A DNA stretch of 64,000 bases from Puniceibacterium sp. IMCC21224 (GTDB lineage: Bacteria > Pseudomonadota > Alphaproteobacteria > Rhodobacterales > Rhodobacteraceae), in NCBI RefSeq assembly GCF_001038505.1, contig NZ_LDPY01000002.1:310001-374000 (forward strand). Direction: 5' to 3'. Below, piece after piece: positions 8,547-17,355 of the stretch. Position numbers and translations under genes: made by a program. Each line of letters begins with the position of its first letter. Position 1 is the first letter of the stretch. The notes below the pieces were generated by a model. The model made no database searches. It was not told the origin of the DNA and saw only the letters and a program-made list of their open reading frames with translations.

Positions 8547-9797
8547 ATGCTGCTTGGCTGTATCGGCGACGATTTCACAGGCTCGAGCGATCTTGCCAAC
8601 ACGCTTGCACGACAGGGGATGCGGGTCACTCAGTATTCGGGCATCCCGGCGGTGCCCGCAGATGCCGCGGTCGAGGCCGGGGTGGTTGCGCTGAAATCAC
8701 GTACCGTCCCGTGCGACGAGGCGGTGCGCCAGTCCCTTGCCGCGCTGGAGTGGTTGCAGGCGCAGGGCTGCACCCAATTCCTGTTCAAATACTGCTCAAC
8801 CTTCGATTCCACCCCCGACGGCAATATCGGTCCGGTCGCGGCGGCCCTCGCCGAGGCGCTATCGGCCCGCAAGGTGCTGGTTTGCCCGGCCTTTCCAGCG
8901 GCGGGACGAACGATCTATCAGGGCCACCTGTTTGTTCAGGATACCTTGCTGAGTGAAAGCGGTATGGAGGATCACCCCCTCACCCCGATGACCGACCCCG
9001 ACATACGACGCTGGCTGGCGCGGCAGACCGGGATGCCGGTCGGGCATGTTGCCTACGCCGACGTGGCCCAAGGCACTGATGCCGTCGTGGCGGCGCTTCA
9101 ACGCGAGGATGCCGCCGGTCGCCGCCTGATTGTCGCAGATGCCGTCGCTGATCATGACCTGATGTCGCTGGGCACCGCCGTAGCCGACCTGCCCTTTCTG
9201 ACTGGCGGATCGGGTATCGCGCTTGGCTTGCCCGCAAATTTCCGGGCCAAAGGGCTGATCACGCAGACCAGCAATGGCTGGGCGGGGGTTTCCGGCCCGG
9301 CCGTCGTGCTGTCCGGTTCATGCTCGCGGGCGACCCAGGGTCAGGTGGCCCGCCATATAGAACGCGGTGCACCCGCCTTTCGGGTCACAGTGGAAGAGAT
9401 CCTCGATGGCACAATCACCGTCGACAAGGTCTGTGACTGGGCGCAGCAGCAGCAAGGGCTGCCATTGATCTATTCCACCGCCACCCCGGAAGAGGTGCGC
9501 GCCACTCAGGACAGATTCGGACGCGAAAGAGCTGCCGAGGCCGCCGAAGGGCTGATGGCCGACGTGGCGCGCCGACTGGTGGACACAGGATTCCAGCGTA
9601 TTGTCGCCGCAGGCGGCGAAACATCCGGCGCTGTGGTCGAGGCCCTGAACGTCACCGCGCTAGAGATCGGGCCCGAAATTGCGCCCGGCGCACCGGCGCT
9701 GCGGGTCGGGGATATCGCCCTGGCGCTCAAATCTGGCAATTTTGGCGATGCGGATTTCTTTGAAAAGGCCGTGACCGTCATGGCCACCGCGATATGA
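8547..9797 (+). CDS. otnK: 3-oxo-tetronate kinase (four-carbon acid sugar kinase)
   Basis: 416-residue kinase of the family formerly DUF1537. The N-terminal domain opens with GDDFTG at residues 7-12, has the SRT-P motif (LKSRTVP) and a KYCSTFDSTPDGNIGP segment. The C-terminal nucleotide domain has LSGSCSRATQGQ and AAGGETSGAVVEAL. Known role: ATP-dependent phosphorylation of 3-oxo-tetronate to 3-oxo-tetronate 4-phosphate. It overlaps otnC by ATGA-type coupling, so kinase and decarboxylase are made together. The upstream dehydrogenase/isomerase steps usually found with it (LtnD, OtnI) are not in this window. Confidence 0.9.
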   Translation: MLLGCIGDDFTGSSDLANTLARQGMRVTQYSGIPAVPADAAVEAGVVALKSRTVPCDEAVRQSLAALEWLQAQGCTQFLFKYCSTFDSTPDGNIGPVAAALAEALSARKVLVCPAFPAAGRTIYQGHLFVQDTLLSESGMEDHPLTPMTDPDIRRWLARQTGMPVGHVAYADVAQGTDAVVAALQREDAAGRRLIVADAVADHDLMSLGTAVADLPFLTGGSGIALGLPANFRAKGLITQTSNGWAGVSGPAVVLSGSCSRATQGQVARHIERGAPAFRVTVEEILDGTITVDKVCDWAQQQQGLPLIYSTATPEEVRATQDRFGRERAAEAAEGLMADVARRLVDTGFQRIVAAGGETSGAVVEALNVTALEIGPEIAPGAPALRVGDIALALKSGNFGDADFFEKAVTVMATAI

Positions 9798-10444
9798 GCG
9801 AACTTTCCAAGCTGCGTGAGCAGATATGCACGCTCGCCAAATCCATCTTTGATCGCGGTCTGACGGGCGGCGCGTCGGGGAATATCTCGGTGCGGCTGGA
9901 TGATGGCGGAATCCTTGTCACACCGACCGGGTCTTCGATGGGGCAGCTTGATCCGGCGCGGCTGACGCAGCTTGACCACACCGGCCGGATTGTCAGTGGC
10001 GATGCCCCAACCAAGGAGATTCCGCTCCACTCCGCCTTTTACGAGACGCGAAGCGAAACCGGCGCCGTGGTGCATCTGCATTCGACGCATTCGGTTGCGC
10101 TGTCCATGTTGCCCGACACTGACCCGGAGAACGCGATCCCGCCGCTCACGGCCTATTCAATCATGCGTCTTGGCAAGGTCAAGCTGCTGCCGTTCTTTGT
10201 GCCGGGCGATCCGGCGATGGGGCAGGCAATTCGCGGACTCGCCGGCAAGCGCAGCGCAGTCCTTTTGGCCAATCACGGCCCGGTCGTCGCGGGCAAAGAT
10301 CTTGAAGCTGCGATCTACGCCACCGAAGAGCTTGAAGAGACGGCGAAACTCGCTTTGCTGACCCACGGTCGCAACCCCATCGGGCTAAGCGACGCGCAAA
10401 TCGTTCAGGTGGTGAAAAAGTACGGCATCGACTACACGTCCTGA
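9794..10444 (+). CDS. otnC: 3-oxo-tetronate 4-phosphate decarboxylase (class II aldolase family)
   Basis: 216-residue AraD/FucA-fold protein. Glu75 (in KEIPLH), the zinc ligands His94 and His96 in HLHSTH and a further His in LLANHGP make the family metal site; GGASGNIS near residues 25-32 binds phosphate in the family. With OtnK it converts 3-oxo-tetronate phosphate to dihydroxyacetone phosphate plus CO2. The gene starts four bases inside otnK. A perfect hairpin at 10511-10538 follows it. Confidence 0.9.
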   Translation: MSELSKLREQICTLAKSIFDRGLTGGASGNISVRLDDGGILVTPTGSSMGQLDPARLTQLDHTGRIVSGDAPTKEIPLHSAFYETRSETGAVVHLHSTHSVALSMLPDTDPENAIPPLTAYSIMRLGKVKLLPFFVPGDPAMGQAIRGLAGKRSAVLLANHGPVVAGKDLEAAIYATEELEETAKLALLTHGRNPIGLSDAQIVQVVKKYGIDYTS

Positions 10445-10510
10445 CCCGAGCAACGCCCTGGTTCAGGTTTCATTGCGTTGTGGTCAGAGCACGTCAGTGA
10501 CCGCCGGATT

Positions 10511-10538
10511 CGCAGTGTCCCAGGCATGGGATACTGCG
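10511..10538. terminator. Hairpin between convergent otnC and quiC units
   Basis: Twelve-base stem (CGCAGTGTCCCA against TGGGATACTGCG, one G-T wobble) with a 4-nt loop, placed between the two convergent stop codons. It lacks a long U-run, so it may act as a weak or factor-assisted terminator or an mRNA 3' end stabiliser. Confidence 0.6.
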
Positions 10539-10557
10539 ACCCGCGCCAGATGTTCAC

Positions 10558-12444
10558 TCACTGCTTTGGCATTCCTTTGGGGCGCATCAGCCTTTTCTGT
10601 GCGGCGATCCGAAACGGTGCATTGGGCGCGCCATATCCTTTGTAACCCCCGCGCCGCTCAACGACCTCAAAGAACATTCCGCCTGCATAGGGTCGGGAAT
10701 AAAACTGAAAATAGGCGCCGGTCGCGTCCTCGTCATAGAGGATGTTGCCCGCTCGCAGCGCGGCCAGCATCTCTGGATCGAGGCTGAAGCGCGCCGCGAG
10801 ATCAGCGTAATAGTTCTCGGATATCGGTAACGGACTAAAACCTTGCCCGGCCATTGCCGCGCTTGTTGCAAAGATATCGTCGCTGGCCAGCGCGATGTGC
10901 TGCACCGAGGCGCCAAAACTGTCTGCCAGAAAGTTCCCAGCCATCGTCCGATGCGTTTCCGCCCCATTCAAGGTAATTCGAAACGCCCCATCTGGTGTTT
11001 CAAGAGCTTGGCTGCGCACCAACCCGTCAGGGTCAACCACATCAACCATCGGTGATTTCTCCATTTGGAACAGCGTGGTATAGAACAATGACCAGCTAAG
11101 CATCTCATCGTAGCTCATGGTTTGCGCGAGGTGGTCAATACGTTGCAGGCCCGCGCCAACGCCGTTGGCCGCGTTGTTGGTGAATTCGACCGACCAGACA
11201 TCCAGCAGCCCAGAGGTTTCGTCTATGAAGTGCAGGACGCTGCCACTCAGCCCCCGGATCGCTGGAATAGCAAGTTCGCCCGGCCCGATGGGCTGCTTGA
11301 ACGGATCAGCGCCTAGATGTTGGGCCCGCTCCACTGTTTTGGCGGCGGCATCAACCGAGATCCCTATATCACAGACGGTTGTGCCATGCATTGTATAGGC
11401 GCTGCTCGCAAATCCGGTGGTTTCGCGGTTCACAATAATCCGAATATCGCCTTGGGTCCAAAGCACCAGTTTCTTGGCGATATGTGTACCGGACTGCTGA
11501 AAACCAAGGGTTTTCAACACTGTTTCCAATGTGTCAGCTTCATCACCGCGTGTCGCAAACTCCACAAATGAGACGCCACCCACTTTGGAGCGAGCCGGCA
11601 TCAATGGCACATCAGGATTAGCGGCAACACCCGCTCGACGCACATCATCCATCAAGGCAACAAGCGATCGGTAGCCATCTTTGGCGACTGTCCGGGGCTG
11701 CCCGCCCCGGAATTGATCATTGAAGATTTCGAGCGAGATCGGCCCACCATAGCCGGTCGCCATCACAGCATTCATAAAATCGGAAACGGCCAGATCACCT
11801 TCGCCCGGCATATTGCGAAAATGCCGCGACCAATACAGCAAATCCATTTCAATCTGTGGCGCATCTGCCAGTTGCACAAAGAATATCTTGTCGCCCGGAA
11901 TCCGCCGGATGGTTTCGGGGTCAATCTTGCGCGCCAGCGTATGAAAACTGTCAAGAATAAGCCCGACATTTTCATGATCAGCCCGCCGGACCACCTCCCA
12001 GGCATCCCGGTGGTCGTTCACATGCCGCCCCCATGCCAGGGCCTCGAATCCCACGCGCAATCCGCGTTTGGCAGCGCGTTCGCCCAGTTCTGCAAAGTCC
12101 GCCGCCGCTCGGTCGATGCCTCCGAGCGCGTCAGCGTGGCAGCTTGAGCAGACCAGTAGCAGATCGGTCCCCAACTCCTGCATCAGGTCAAATTTGCGCT
12201 CAGCGCGATCAAACGCCTTTGCGCGCAGGGGTTCCGGCAAACCTTCGAAATCGCGAAACGGTTGGAACAGCGTAATTTCCAGGCCCATTGACCGGATCAG
12301 ATCACCGACATCACGCGGATTGCCGTCGTGGGCGATAAAATCCTGTTCAAAAATTTCGAGGCCGTCAAAACCTGCTGCTGCGATGGCTTCCAGTTTCTCG
12401 GGCAAATTGCCCGAGATGGATACGGTCGCGATTGAGGTCTTCAT
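10558..12444 (-). CDS. quiC: 3-dehydroshikimate dehydratase with HPPD-like C-terminal domain
   Basis: 628 residues, the length of two-domain QuiC-type dehydratases. The N-terminal TIM barrel (about 1-275) carries likely divalent-metal ligands Glu134, Asp165, Gln191 and Glu239. From about residue 285 there are two vicinal-oxygen-chelate (4-hydroxyphenylpyruvate dioxygenase-like) repeats with IDHLAQ, VQHIALA and GGMFFEVVER. Known role: dehydrates 3-dehydroshikimate to protocatechuate. The neighbouring shikimate dehydrogenase homologue would supply the substrate. The stop and the upstream aroE-like start are joined tightly (ATGA overlap), so the two are one transcript. Confidence 0.9.
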   Translation of the reverse strand: MKTSIATVSISGNLPEKLEAIAAAGFDGLEIFEQDFIAHDGNPRDVGDLIRSMGLEITLFQPFRDFEGLPEPLRAKAFDRAERKFDLMQELGTDLLLVCSSCHADALGGIDRAAADFAELGERAAKRGLRVGFEALAWGRHVNDHRDAWEVVRRADHENVGLILDSFHTLARKIDPETIRRIPGDKIFFVQLADAPQIEMDLLYWSRHFRNMPGEGDLAVSDFMNAVMATGYGGPISLEIFNDQFRGGQPRTVAKDGYRSLVALMDDVRRAGVAANPDVPLMPARSKVGGVSFVEFATRGDEADTLETVLKTLGFQQSGTHIAKKLVLWTQGDIRIIVNRETTGFASSAYTMHGTTVCDIGISVDAAAKTVERAQHLGADPFKQPIGPGELAIPAIRGLSGSVLHFIDETSGLLDVWSVEFTNNAANGVGAGLQRIDHLAQTMSYDEMLSWSLFYTTLFQMEKSPMVDVVDPDGLVRSQALETPDGAFRITLNGAETHRTMAGNFLADSFGASVQHIALASDDIFATSAAMAGQGFSPLPISENYYADLAARFSLDPEMLAALRAGNILYDEDATGAYFQFYSRPYAGGMFFEVVERRGGYKGYGAPNAPFRIAAQKRLMRPKGMPKQ

Positions 12445-13292
12445 ATCTCGTCTCCTTGAATGGCGTCGCGTAGTGCCGCCTGGTCGAGCGGGATGCCGGT
12501 AAAGATATCCCAGGCATCGACGCCCTGTCCGAAAAACAGCTCGTAGCCTGAGATTACCGCAAGTCCGCTACGGGTCGCATCCTGTAGAAACTGGGTGTCA
12601 ATCGGCGTGTAAACTGCATCAAATACCCAAGTGGCATTCTGCATCGCCTCAGCGGGCAACGGCGTCCCGCCGATGCCAACCATCCCCAAAGGTGTGCAGT
12701 TGACGATGCCGTCGACATCGTGCGCGGCGGTAACAGCATCGTTTGCGGTCTCGATCCGAGTGGCGGACCCCAAGGCGCGTAAAGCGTCAGCCAGCGCCTT
12801 GGCCTTGTCAGAATCCAGATCCACGCAGCGGATAGTCCTGGCATTGAGCCCGATCAGACCAAAGGCAACTGCTTTGCCGACACCGCCCGTCCCGATCAGG
12901 CAAACGGTACCGGGATTCTGATCGCCGCGCACCAGCATGTAGGCGCTCATGAAACCTGTGTAGTCAGTGTTGAACCCTTTGGGACCATCGGCGTTAAAAA
13001 CCACCGTGTTGACGGCCCCGATAGCGCGTACCAGCGGATCGCTCACCGTCACTTTTGCAGTCACGGTTTCCTTGTATGGATAGGTGATATTTATCCCGCG
13101 AAACCCCGATGAATACGCTTGGTCAAAGACCTCATCAAAGGTCAGTCCCATGTCCTTTGGGATCAACCGGTCATAGGTGATCTGTTGACCTGTCAACGCC
13201 CCGGCTGTGCGATGCAGTCTCGGGGACTTTGATCGGTTGATGTTATCCCCAATCAAGCCAAGCTTGATAAGCGATGGCGCCGCGGCGGTCAT
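12441..13292 (-). CDS. Shikimate/quinate dehydrogenase (catabolic AroE homologue)
   Basis: AroE-fold oxidoreductase of 283 residues. The substrate site has SKSP (21-24), Lys74 in the NxTxPxK motif and Asp110 in NTDYTGF; the nucleotide loop is GTGGVGK (134-140). After beta-2 the sequence reads CVDLDSDKA instead of the NRT(x)R typical of NADP-dependent biosynthetic AroE, so NAD use and an oxidative, catabolic direction are likely. Start at MTAAAPSL overlaps the tctA stop (ATGA). Together with quiC it would convert shikimate or quinate-derived intermediates toward protocatechuate. Quinate versus shikimate cannot be decided. Confidence 0.85.
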   Translation of the reverse strand: MTAAAPSLIKLGLIGDNINRSKSPRLHRTAGALTGQQITYDRLIPKDMGLTFDEVFDQAYSSGFRGINITYPYKETVTAKVTVSDPLVRAIGAVNTVVFNADGPKGFNTDYTGFMSAYMLVRGDQNPGTVCLIGTGGVGKAVAFGLIGLNARTIRCVDLDSDKAKALADALRALGSATRIETANDAVTAAHDVDGIVNCTPLGMVGIGGTPLPAEAMQNATWVFDAVYTPIDTQFLQDATRSGLAVISGYELFFGQGVDAWDIFTGIPLDQAALRDAIQGDEI

Positions 13293-14797
13293 GACGATGC
13301 CTTTCCCGACAAGCGGGTCTTGGTGGCAGCCCACAGGGGCGTTTGACTGACAAAAATCAGGATGACCGAGCTGAACAGAACAAACGAAAGTGGGCTGGTC
13401 AGGATACCTTCGAAAAAGCGGCCCAAATCCTCACGTTCCGAGATGATAGCGCGCCGCCAGTTTTCGTCGAGTAGCCGTGACAGGATCACCCCCAGGATCA
13501 CCGGACCCAACGGATAGCCGTAGTGGCGCATAAAATAGCCAAAGACGCCAAAGCCCAGCATCCAGTAGACATCCGTGATCGAGTTGTTCACCGCATAGGC
13601 CCCGACGATCGACAACAAAAGAATCAGGGGGATGATGATCGCACGCGGCATCTCAACGATTTTAGTAAAGACCTTGATGCCGGTCAGACCAAAAATCAGC
13701 ATAAAGATGTTGGCTGTGAACAACGCGCCAACGATGAACCAGAACATGTCCGGTTGGTCGATCATCAGCATCGGACCGGGGTTCAGGCCGTGGATAAACA
13801 ACGCGCCAATCATGATGGCCGTCACCGCGTCGCCGGGGATTCCAAGGGTCATCATCGGGATAAACGCCCCCCCCACAGCCGCGTTGTTGGCGGTCTCTGG
13901 GGCGACAAGCCCCTCCATCGCGCCCTTGCCAAATGGCACTTCGGGGTTTTTTGTCACCCGCTTGGCGTGATCATAAGCCATGAGTGCTGCAATATCTCCG
14001 CCGGTACCCGGCAGGGCACCTATGATGACACCAATGCTCGAAGTTTGCAGCGAAAGCGGTAGATATCTTTTGATGGTTCCAAAAGACGGAACAATCCTGT
14101 CTATCTTCTGACGAACCGCCTTCATGTTGACGTTCTGCAATTGTTGAAGCGCTTCGGAGACACCGAACATCCCGATCATCACGGCAATGAATGAAATCCC
14201 GCCTTCCATGATCCGCAGATCAAAGGTGAAGCGCTCAGTGAACGTCAGTGGATCACGGCCAACTGCGCCGATCGCGATACCCAAAGCACCCGCAAAGATG
14301 CCTTTGACCAGTGAACCGCTTGAGAGCGATCCGACCAGAAGAATCCCAAGTACGGCCAGCAGCATATAGTCTCGTGGTTGAAACTTTAGCGCGAAATCCG
14401 ACACAAAGGGGGCGGCGACGGCCAGCACGATGATACCGATCAGGCCGCCGAAAAACGACATGACCGTCGTCACGCCGATGGCTTGCCCCGCTTCGCCTTT
14501 TTGCGCCATCGGATAGCCGTCCATGGCGGTGGCGATGGCAGATGGCGCGCCGGGGATGTTCAACAGGATCGCCGTGCGCGAACCACCATAGACACCCCCC
14601 ATATAGATTCCGACCATCAGCGAAATCGCGGGATAGACGTCCCAGGAAAAGGTGAATGATATCAGGATCGAGACTGCCATCGTGACCGACAGACCGGGAA
14701 TAGCACCGATATAGATGCCAGCGAACGTGCCGACGCCGACCAGAATCAAAAGCTCGGGCTGGAGGAACACCATGACCATGGCGAGGAAAATATCCAT
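13289..14797 (-). CDS. tctA: Tripartite tricarboxylate transporter large subunit TctA
   Basis: 502-residue TctA permease with about 12 membrane segments. Family landmarks are GAIPGLSVTMAVSIL near the start, GGVYGGSRTAILLNIPGAPSAIATAMDGYPMA, ETANNAAVGGAFIPMMTLGIPGD and GLNPGPMLM. Start chosen at MDIFLAMV, where TGATG overlaps tctB. It sits in a five-gene unit tctC-tctB-tctA-aroE-like-quiC, so its cargo is probably quinate, shikimate or a related hydroaromatic acid rather than citrate (inference from context). Confidence 0.92.
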   Translation of the reverse strand: MDIFLAMVMVFLQPELLILVGVGTFAGIYIGAIPGLSVTMAVSILISFTFSWDVYPAISLMVGIYMGGVYGGSRTAILLNIPGAPSAIATAMDGYPMAQKGEAGQAIGVTTVMSFFGGLIGIIVLAVAAPFVSDFALKFQPRDYMLLAVLGILLVGSLSSGSLVKGIFAGALGIAIGAVGRDPLTFTERFTFDLRIMEGGISFIAVMIGMFGVSEALQQLQNVNMKAVRQKIDRIVPSFGTIKRYLPLSLQTSSIGVIIGALPGTGGDIAALMAYDHAKRVTKNPEVPFGKGAMEGLVAPETANNAAVGGAFIPMMTLGIPGDAVTAIMIGALFIHGLNPGPMLMIDQPDMFWFIVGALFTANIFMLIFGLTGIKVFTKIVEMPRAIIIPLILLLSIVGAYAVNNSITDVYWMLGFGVFGYFMRHYGYPLGPVILGVILSRLLDENWRRAIISEREDLGRFFEGILTSPLSFVLFSSVILIFVSQTPLWAATKTRLSGKASS

Positions 14798-15372
14798 CAA
14801 TTGGCTCCGCTGGACACAAGATTGCGGAACAATTGGATGAATTCGGCTTCTGGCACGATGCCTGCCGGCAAGAGCACCGTAAAAACCACGCGGAAGACGA
14901 TCCAAATGATGAACAACGCGCTCATTGCGGTCGCGAATGAGTAGCCCCACCCTTTGCGCGCCAGCACTTTGATCGCCAGGATTAAAAACAGCGCCGCCGT
15001 GGGCACGAATCCCAGCGGTTTAAGCAAGAGACCAAAGACAATCAGGAACCCGATGAACAAAAGCACTTTGCCTGGCAGGATGTCCCCGCTCAGGGTTTCG
15101 GATTGAACCTTTTTTAGTCGCGCGGTGCGATACGCCACGACCATGGCAGAAATCGCCATGACAAGCGTGGTGGCCATTGGAACAGCCCCCGGCGCAGAGA
15201 GCGCCTCGAACTCGGAAATGCCGTAGGCGCTATAGAGCAGGAATAGGCTGGCCGCCGTCAGGAAAAGGGCAAAGCCCAACTCGCCTGGTCTGCGCTGTTC
15301 AACATAGCCGCCCGGCGTTGCATCGGATGTGCCGTCGTGATGATCGCTGTCACCTCTGAAATCCGGATTCAT
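14797..15372 (-). CDS. tctB: Tripartite tricarboxylate transporter small subunit TctB
   Basis: Small membrane protein of 191 residues with a polar N-terminal tail and four hydrophobic segments; FLTAASLFLLYSAYGI, the SAPGAVPMATTLVMA motif and LKPLGFVPTAALFLILA match TctB. I start at MNPDFRGDSD, preceded by GGGGAGAAGAGG, rather than in the upstream GC-rich hairpin region. It is coupled to tctA. Confidence 0.85.
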   Translation of the reverse strand: MNPDFRGDSDHHDGTSDATPGGYVEQRRPGELGFALFLTAASLFLLYSAYGISEFEALSAPGAVPMATTLVMAISAMVVAYRTARLKKVQSETLSGDILPGKVLLFIGFLIVFGLLLKPLGFVPTAALFLILAIKVLARKGWGYSFATAMSALFIIWIVFRVVFTVLLPAGIVPEAEFIQLFRNLVSSGAN

Positions 15373-15462
15373 GAACCTCTTCTCCCCCTGGGTTACGCGG
15401 GGAACTTCGCCCCGAACGCGATGCGCCGCCCAGCGATTTTCGGCGCGGGCGGCGCCATTTTC

Positions 15463-15481
15463 GATGGGCCAAGGGCCCATC
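15463..15481 (-). other. Intercistronic RNA hairpin between tctC and tctB
   Basis: GATGGGCC and GGCCCATC form a perfect 8-bp stem with a three-base loop in the 135-bp gap between the binding-protein stop and tctB. No U-run follows, so it is more likely an mRNA stabiliser of the tctC transcript than a full terminator. Confidence 0.55.
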
Positions 15482-15507
15482 TTAGATCATTTCGGGCAGT
15501 GCGGATG

Positions 15508-16506
15508 TTACGGACGGGTGATTCCGAACTCTTCCGGGGACTTTTTTGTCAGACCGGCATCATCAAGAAGCCAGGCTGTACCTTGCTGCCACTTTGTCAG
15601 AAAGGCAGTCGCTTCGTCGCCGCTGATGTTCATCATTGTAAAACCGCGGCCATCCATCAAAGCAACAAAGTCAGGATTCTCAGCGGCCGTCGAATAGGCT
15701 GTCGTCAGCTTAGCGATAACGTCATCAGGTGTGCCATTCTTGACAAACACACCAAAGAACGGACCCCAAGGCAGGTAGGTCGAATAGTCGGCGTTCACAT
15801 CGGTTGCGACGGCAACTTCGGGAAGTGTGGCGTTAGTTTCAATGTCGAAGATCATCAACGGTTTTATGGCGCCTGCGCGGACCCCTTCGATCGCAGCGCC
15901 CAGAACGGCGGGCATCACGTCGATTGCACCGCCTTGCAGCGCAGTCAGTGCGGGACCATCGCCGTCATAGGGCACCGCAATCACGTCAAGATCGCCTTCG
16001 ACCGTATTCATCATCGCGGTGATCACCGACGGCAAACCGCCCGGCCCGGTTGCACCCATTTTCAATTCGCCCGGATGAGCGGCAATATAGGCCAGCATTC
16101 CGGGATAATCATCAAACGGCGCATCTTTGTTGGCGACCAGAATAGGTGTGCCACGCGCAAGAAGGTTGATCGGTGTGAACGCGGAATAGTCTTTGTCGCC
16201 CAATCCCATGATCTTGTAGAGCAGCGGATTTTCCGCGCCCATCATAAGCGTGTATCCGTCAGCTTCGGCATCAGCCACATAGTTCAGCCCAATGGCGCCA
16301 ACGGCACCAGTCATGTTCTGCATCACAACCGTGCCACCCAGGATTTCCTCGGCGTGCGGCGTGACCGAGCGCATGACAGTATCTGTCGATCCCCCGGCCC
16401 CCCATTGAATGATGCCCTGGATTTCCTTGGCGGGGTATTCCTGAGCGGTTGCAACGCATGCGCTCAGTCCGAACGCAACGAATGCGCCAATCAGCTTACG
16501 AGACAT
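15508..16506 (-). CDS. tctC: TctC-family periplasmic binding protein
   Basis: 332-residue secreted receptor (signal ending around ACVATA-QEY). The YPAKEIQGIIQWGAGGSTDTVMR opening, VVMQNMTGAVGAIGLNYVADAEADGYTLM, PFDDYPGMLAYIAAHPGE and GDGPALTALQGGAIDVMPA are classic tricarboxylate-type receptor blocks. GGGAGGACAGGA precedes the ATG. First gene of the quinate/shikimate-like unit and divergent from a TetR gene, with paired direct repeats in the shared promoter. Confidence 0.92.
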   Translation of the reverse strand: MSRKLIGAFVAFGLSACVATAQEYPAKEIQGIIQWGAGGSTDTVMRSVTPHAEEILGGTVVMQNMTGAVGAIGLNYVADAEADGYTLMMGAENPLLYKIMGLGDKDYSAFTPINLLARGTPILVANKDAPFDDYPGMLAYIAAHPGELKMGATGPGGLPSVITAMMNTVEGDLDVIAVPYDGDGPALTALQGGAIDVMPAVLGAAIEGVRAGAIKPLMIFDIETNATLPEVAVATDVNADYSTYLPWGPFFGVFVKNGTPDDVIAKLTTAYSTAAENPDFVALMDGRGFTMMNISGDEATAFLTKWQQGTAWLLDDAGLTKKSPEEFGITRP

Positions 16507-16576
16507 TCCTGTCCTCCCTTGGTGTTTGCCTGACCGACGATTCGTCTCCTCGGACCGTCAGTCACAGCAACGTTGT

Positions 16577-16622
16577 TGTACCTCGGGGTTAATTTGTCAA
16601 TTAAAATGTACTTCGGGGTTAA
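16577..16622. promoter_or_regulatory. Two 16-bp direct repeats, candidate TetR operators
   Basis: TGTACCTCGGGGTTAA at 16577-16592 and TGTACTTCGGGGTTAA at 16607-16622 differ at one base and are exactly 30 bp apart (about three helical turns). Each contains a near-palindromic ACCYCGRGGT-like core. They lie between the divergent tctC and TetR genes, where an autoregulatory site is expected. Confidence 0.6.
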
Positions 16623-16671
16623 ATCAGTGATACTCAGCTATCAGAATCGGAAAAAGGATGAGGCCACGGAA

Positions 16672-17355
16672 ATGGAAGGTAGCGCTGAGAGCCAGCCCCA
16701 AGAGCGGCGGACTTCGTGGAAGAAAGATCCCAAAGCCGTCAGAGAAAACATCTTGACCATCGCAACAGAAGAATTTGCGGCGCATGGGCTATCTGGCGCC
16801 AATATCAACGAGATCGCACGTCGCACGTCGACCTCGAAGCGAATGATTTACTACTATTTTGGCGACAAAGAGGGTCTCTATCAGCATGTCCTCGAGGGAA
16901 TCTATTCATCTCTGCGTGACACGGAAAAGGCCCTGAACGTCGCCGATCTTGAGCCGGTTGCAGCCTTGCGCAAGCTTACAGAGGCAACATTTGATTCACA
17001 TACGAACAACCCGAATTTTATTCGATTGGTAATGATCGAGAACATTCACAATGCCGAGTATGTAAAAAAGTCGGCAATCATTCCCAACCTCAACAAAACC
17101 ATCATCGACAAACTGACAGACGTTTGCCTGCGAGGCAAAGCCAGCGGTGTCTTGCGCGAGGATGCGGATCCACTCGAACTTCATTGGATGACGAGTTCAG
17201 CAAGCTTTTACAATGTGTCCAACAGGGCGACATTCTCGTCGTCGTTCGGCGGTCGGCTCTATACCAAATCTGGCCAAAAGCGCCTTCGCAAACGCGTTGT
17301 CGACATGGTATTAGGCGCCGTTGTCATTGGATATGATCCGGATTCGGTCCCGTAG
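16672..17355 (+). CDS. TetR-family transcriptional regulator
   Basis: About 227 residues. The N-terminal helix-turn-helix is clear (INEIARRTSTSKRMIYYYF at residues 45-63). The C-terminal ligand domain is not assigned. The frame is open upstream to 16573, but those codons cover the repeat elements; the ATG at 16672 or a GTG at 16627 are the likely starts. Divergent from the tctCBA-aroE-like-quiC unit, so it probably senses a hydroaromatic acid or protocatechuate. Confidence 0.85.
   Translation: MEGSAESQPQERRTSWKKDPKAVRENILTIATEEFAAHGLSGANINEIARRTSTSKRMIYYYFGDKEGLYQHVLEGIYSSLRDTEKALNVADLEPVAALRKLTEATFDSHTNNPNFIRLVMIENIHNAEYVKKSAIIPNLNKTIIDKLTDVCLRGKASGVLREDADPLELHWMTSSASFYNVSNRATFSSSFGGRLYTKSGQKRLRKRVVDMVLGAVVIGYDPDSVP

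Noticed and set aside
16577..16622. Start of a CRISPR array or attachment sites
   Set aside because: Only two repeats with a 14-bp gap, between divergent genes; operator repeats fit better. No CRISPR array or cas gene was seen anywhere.
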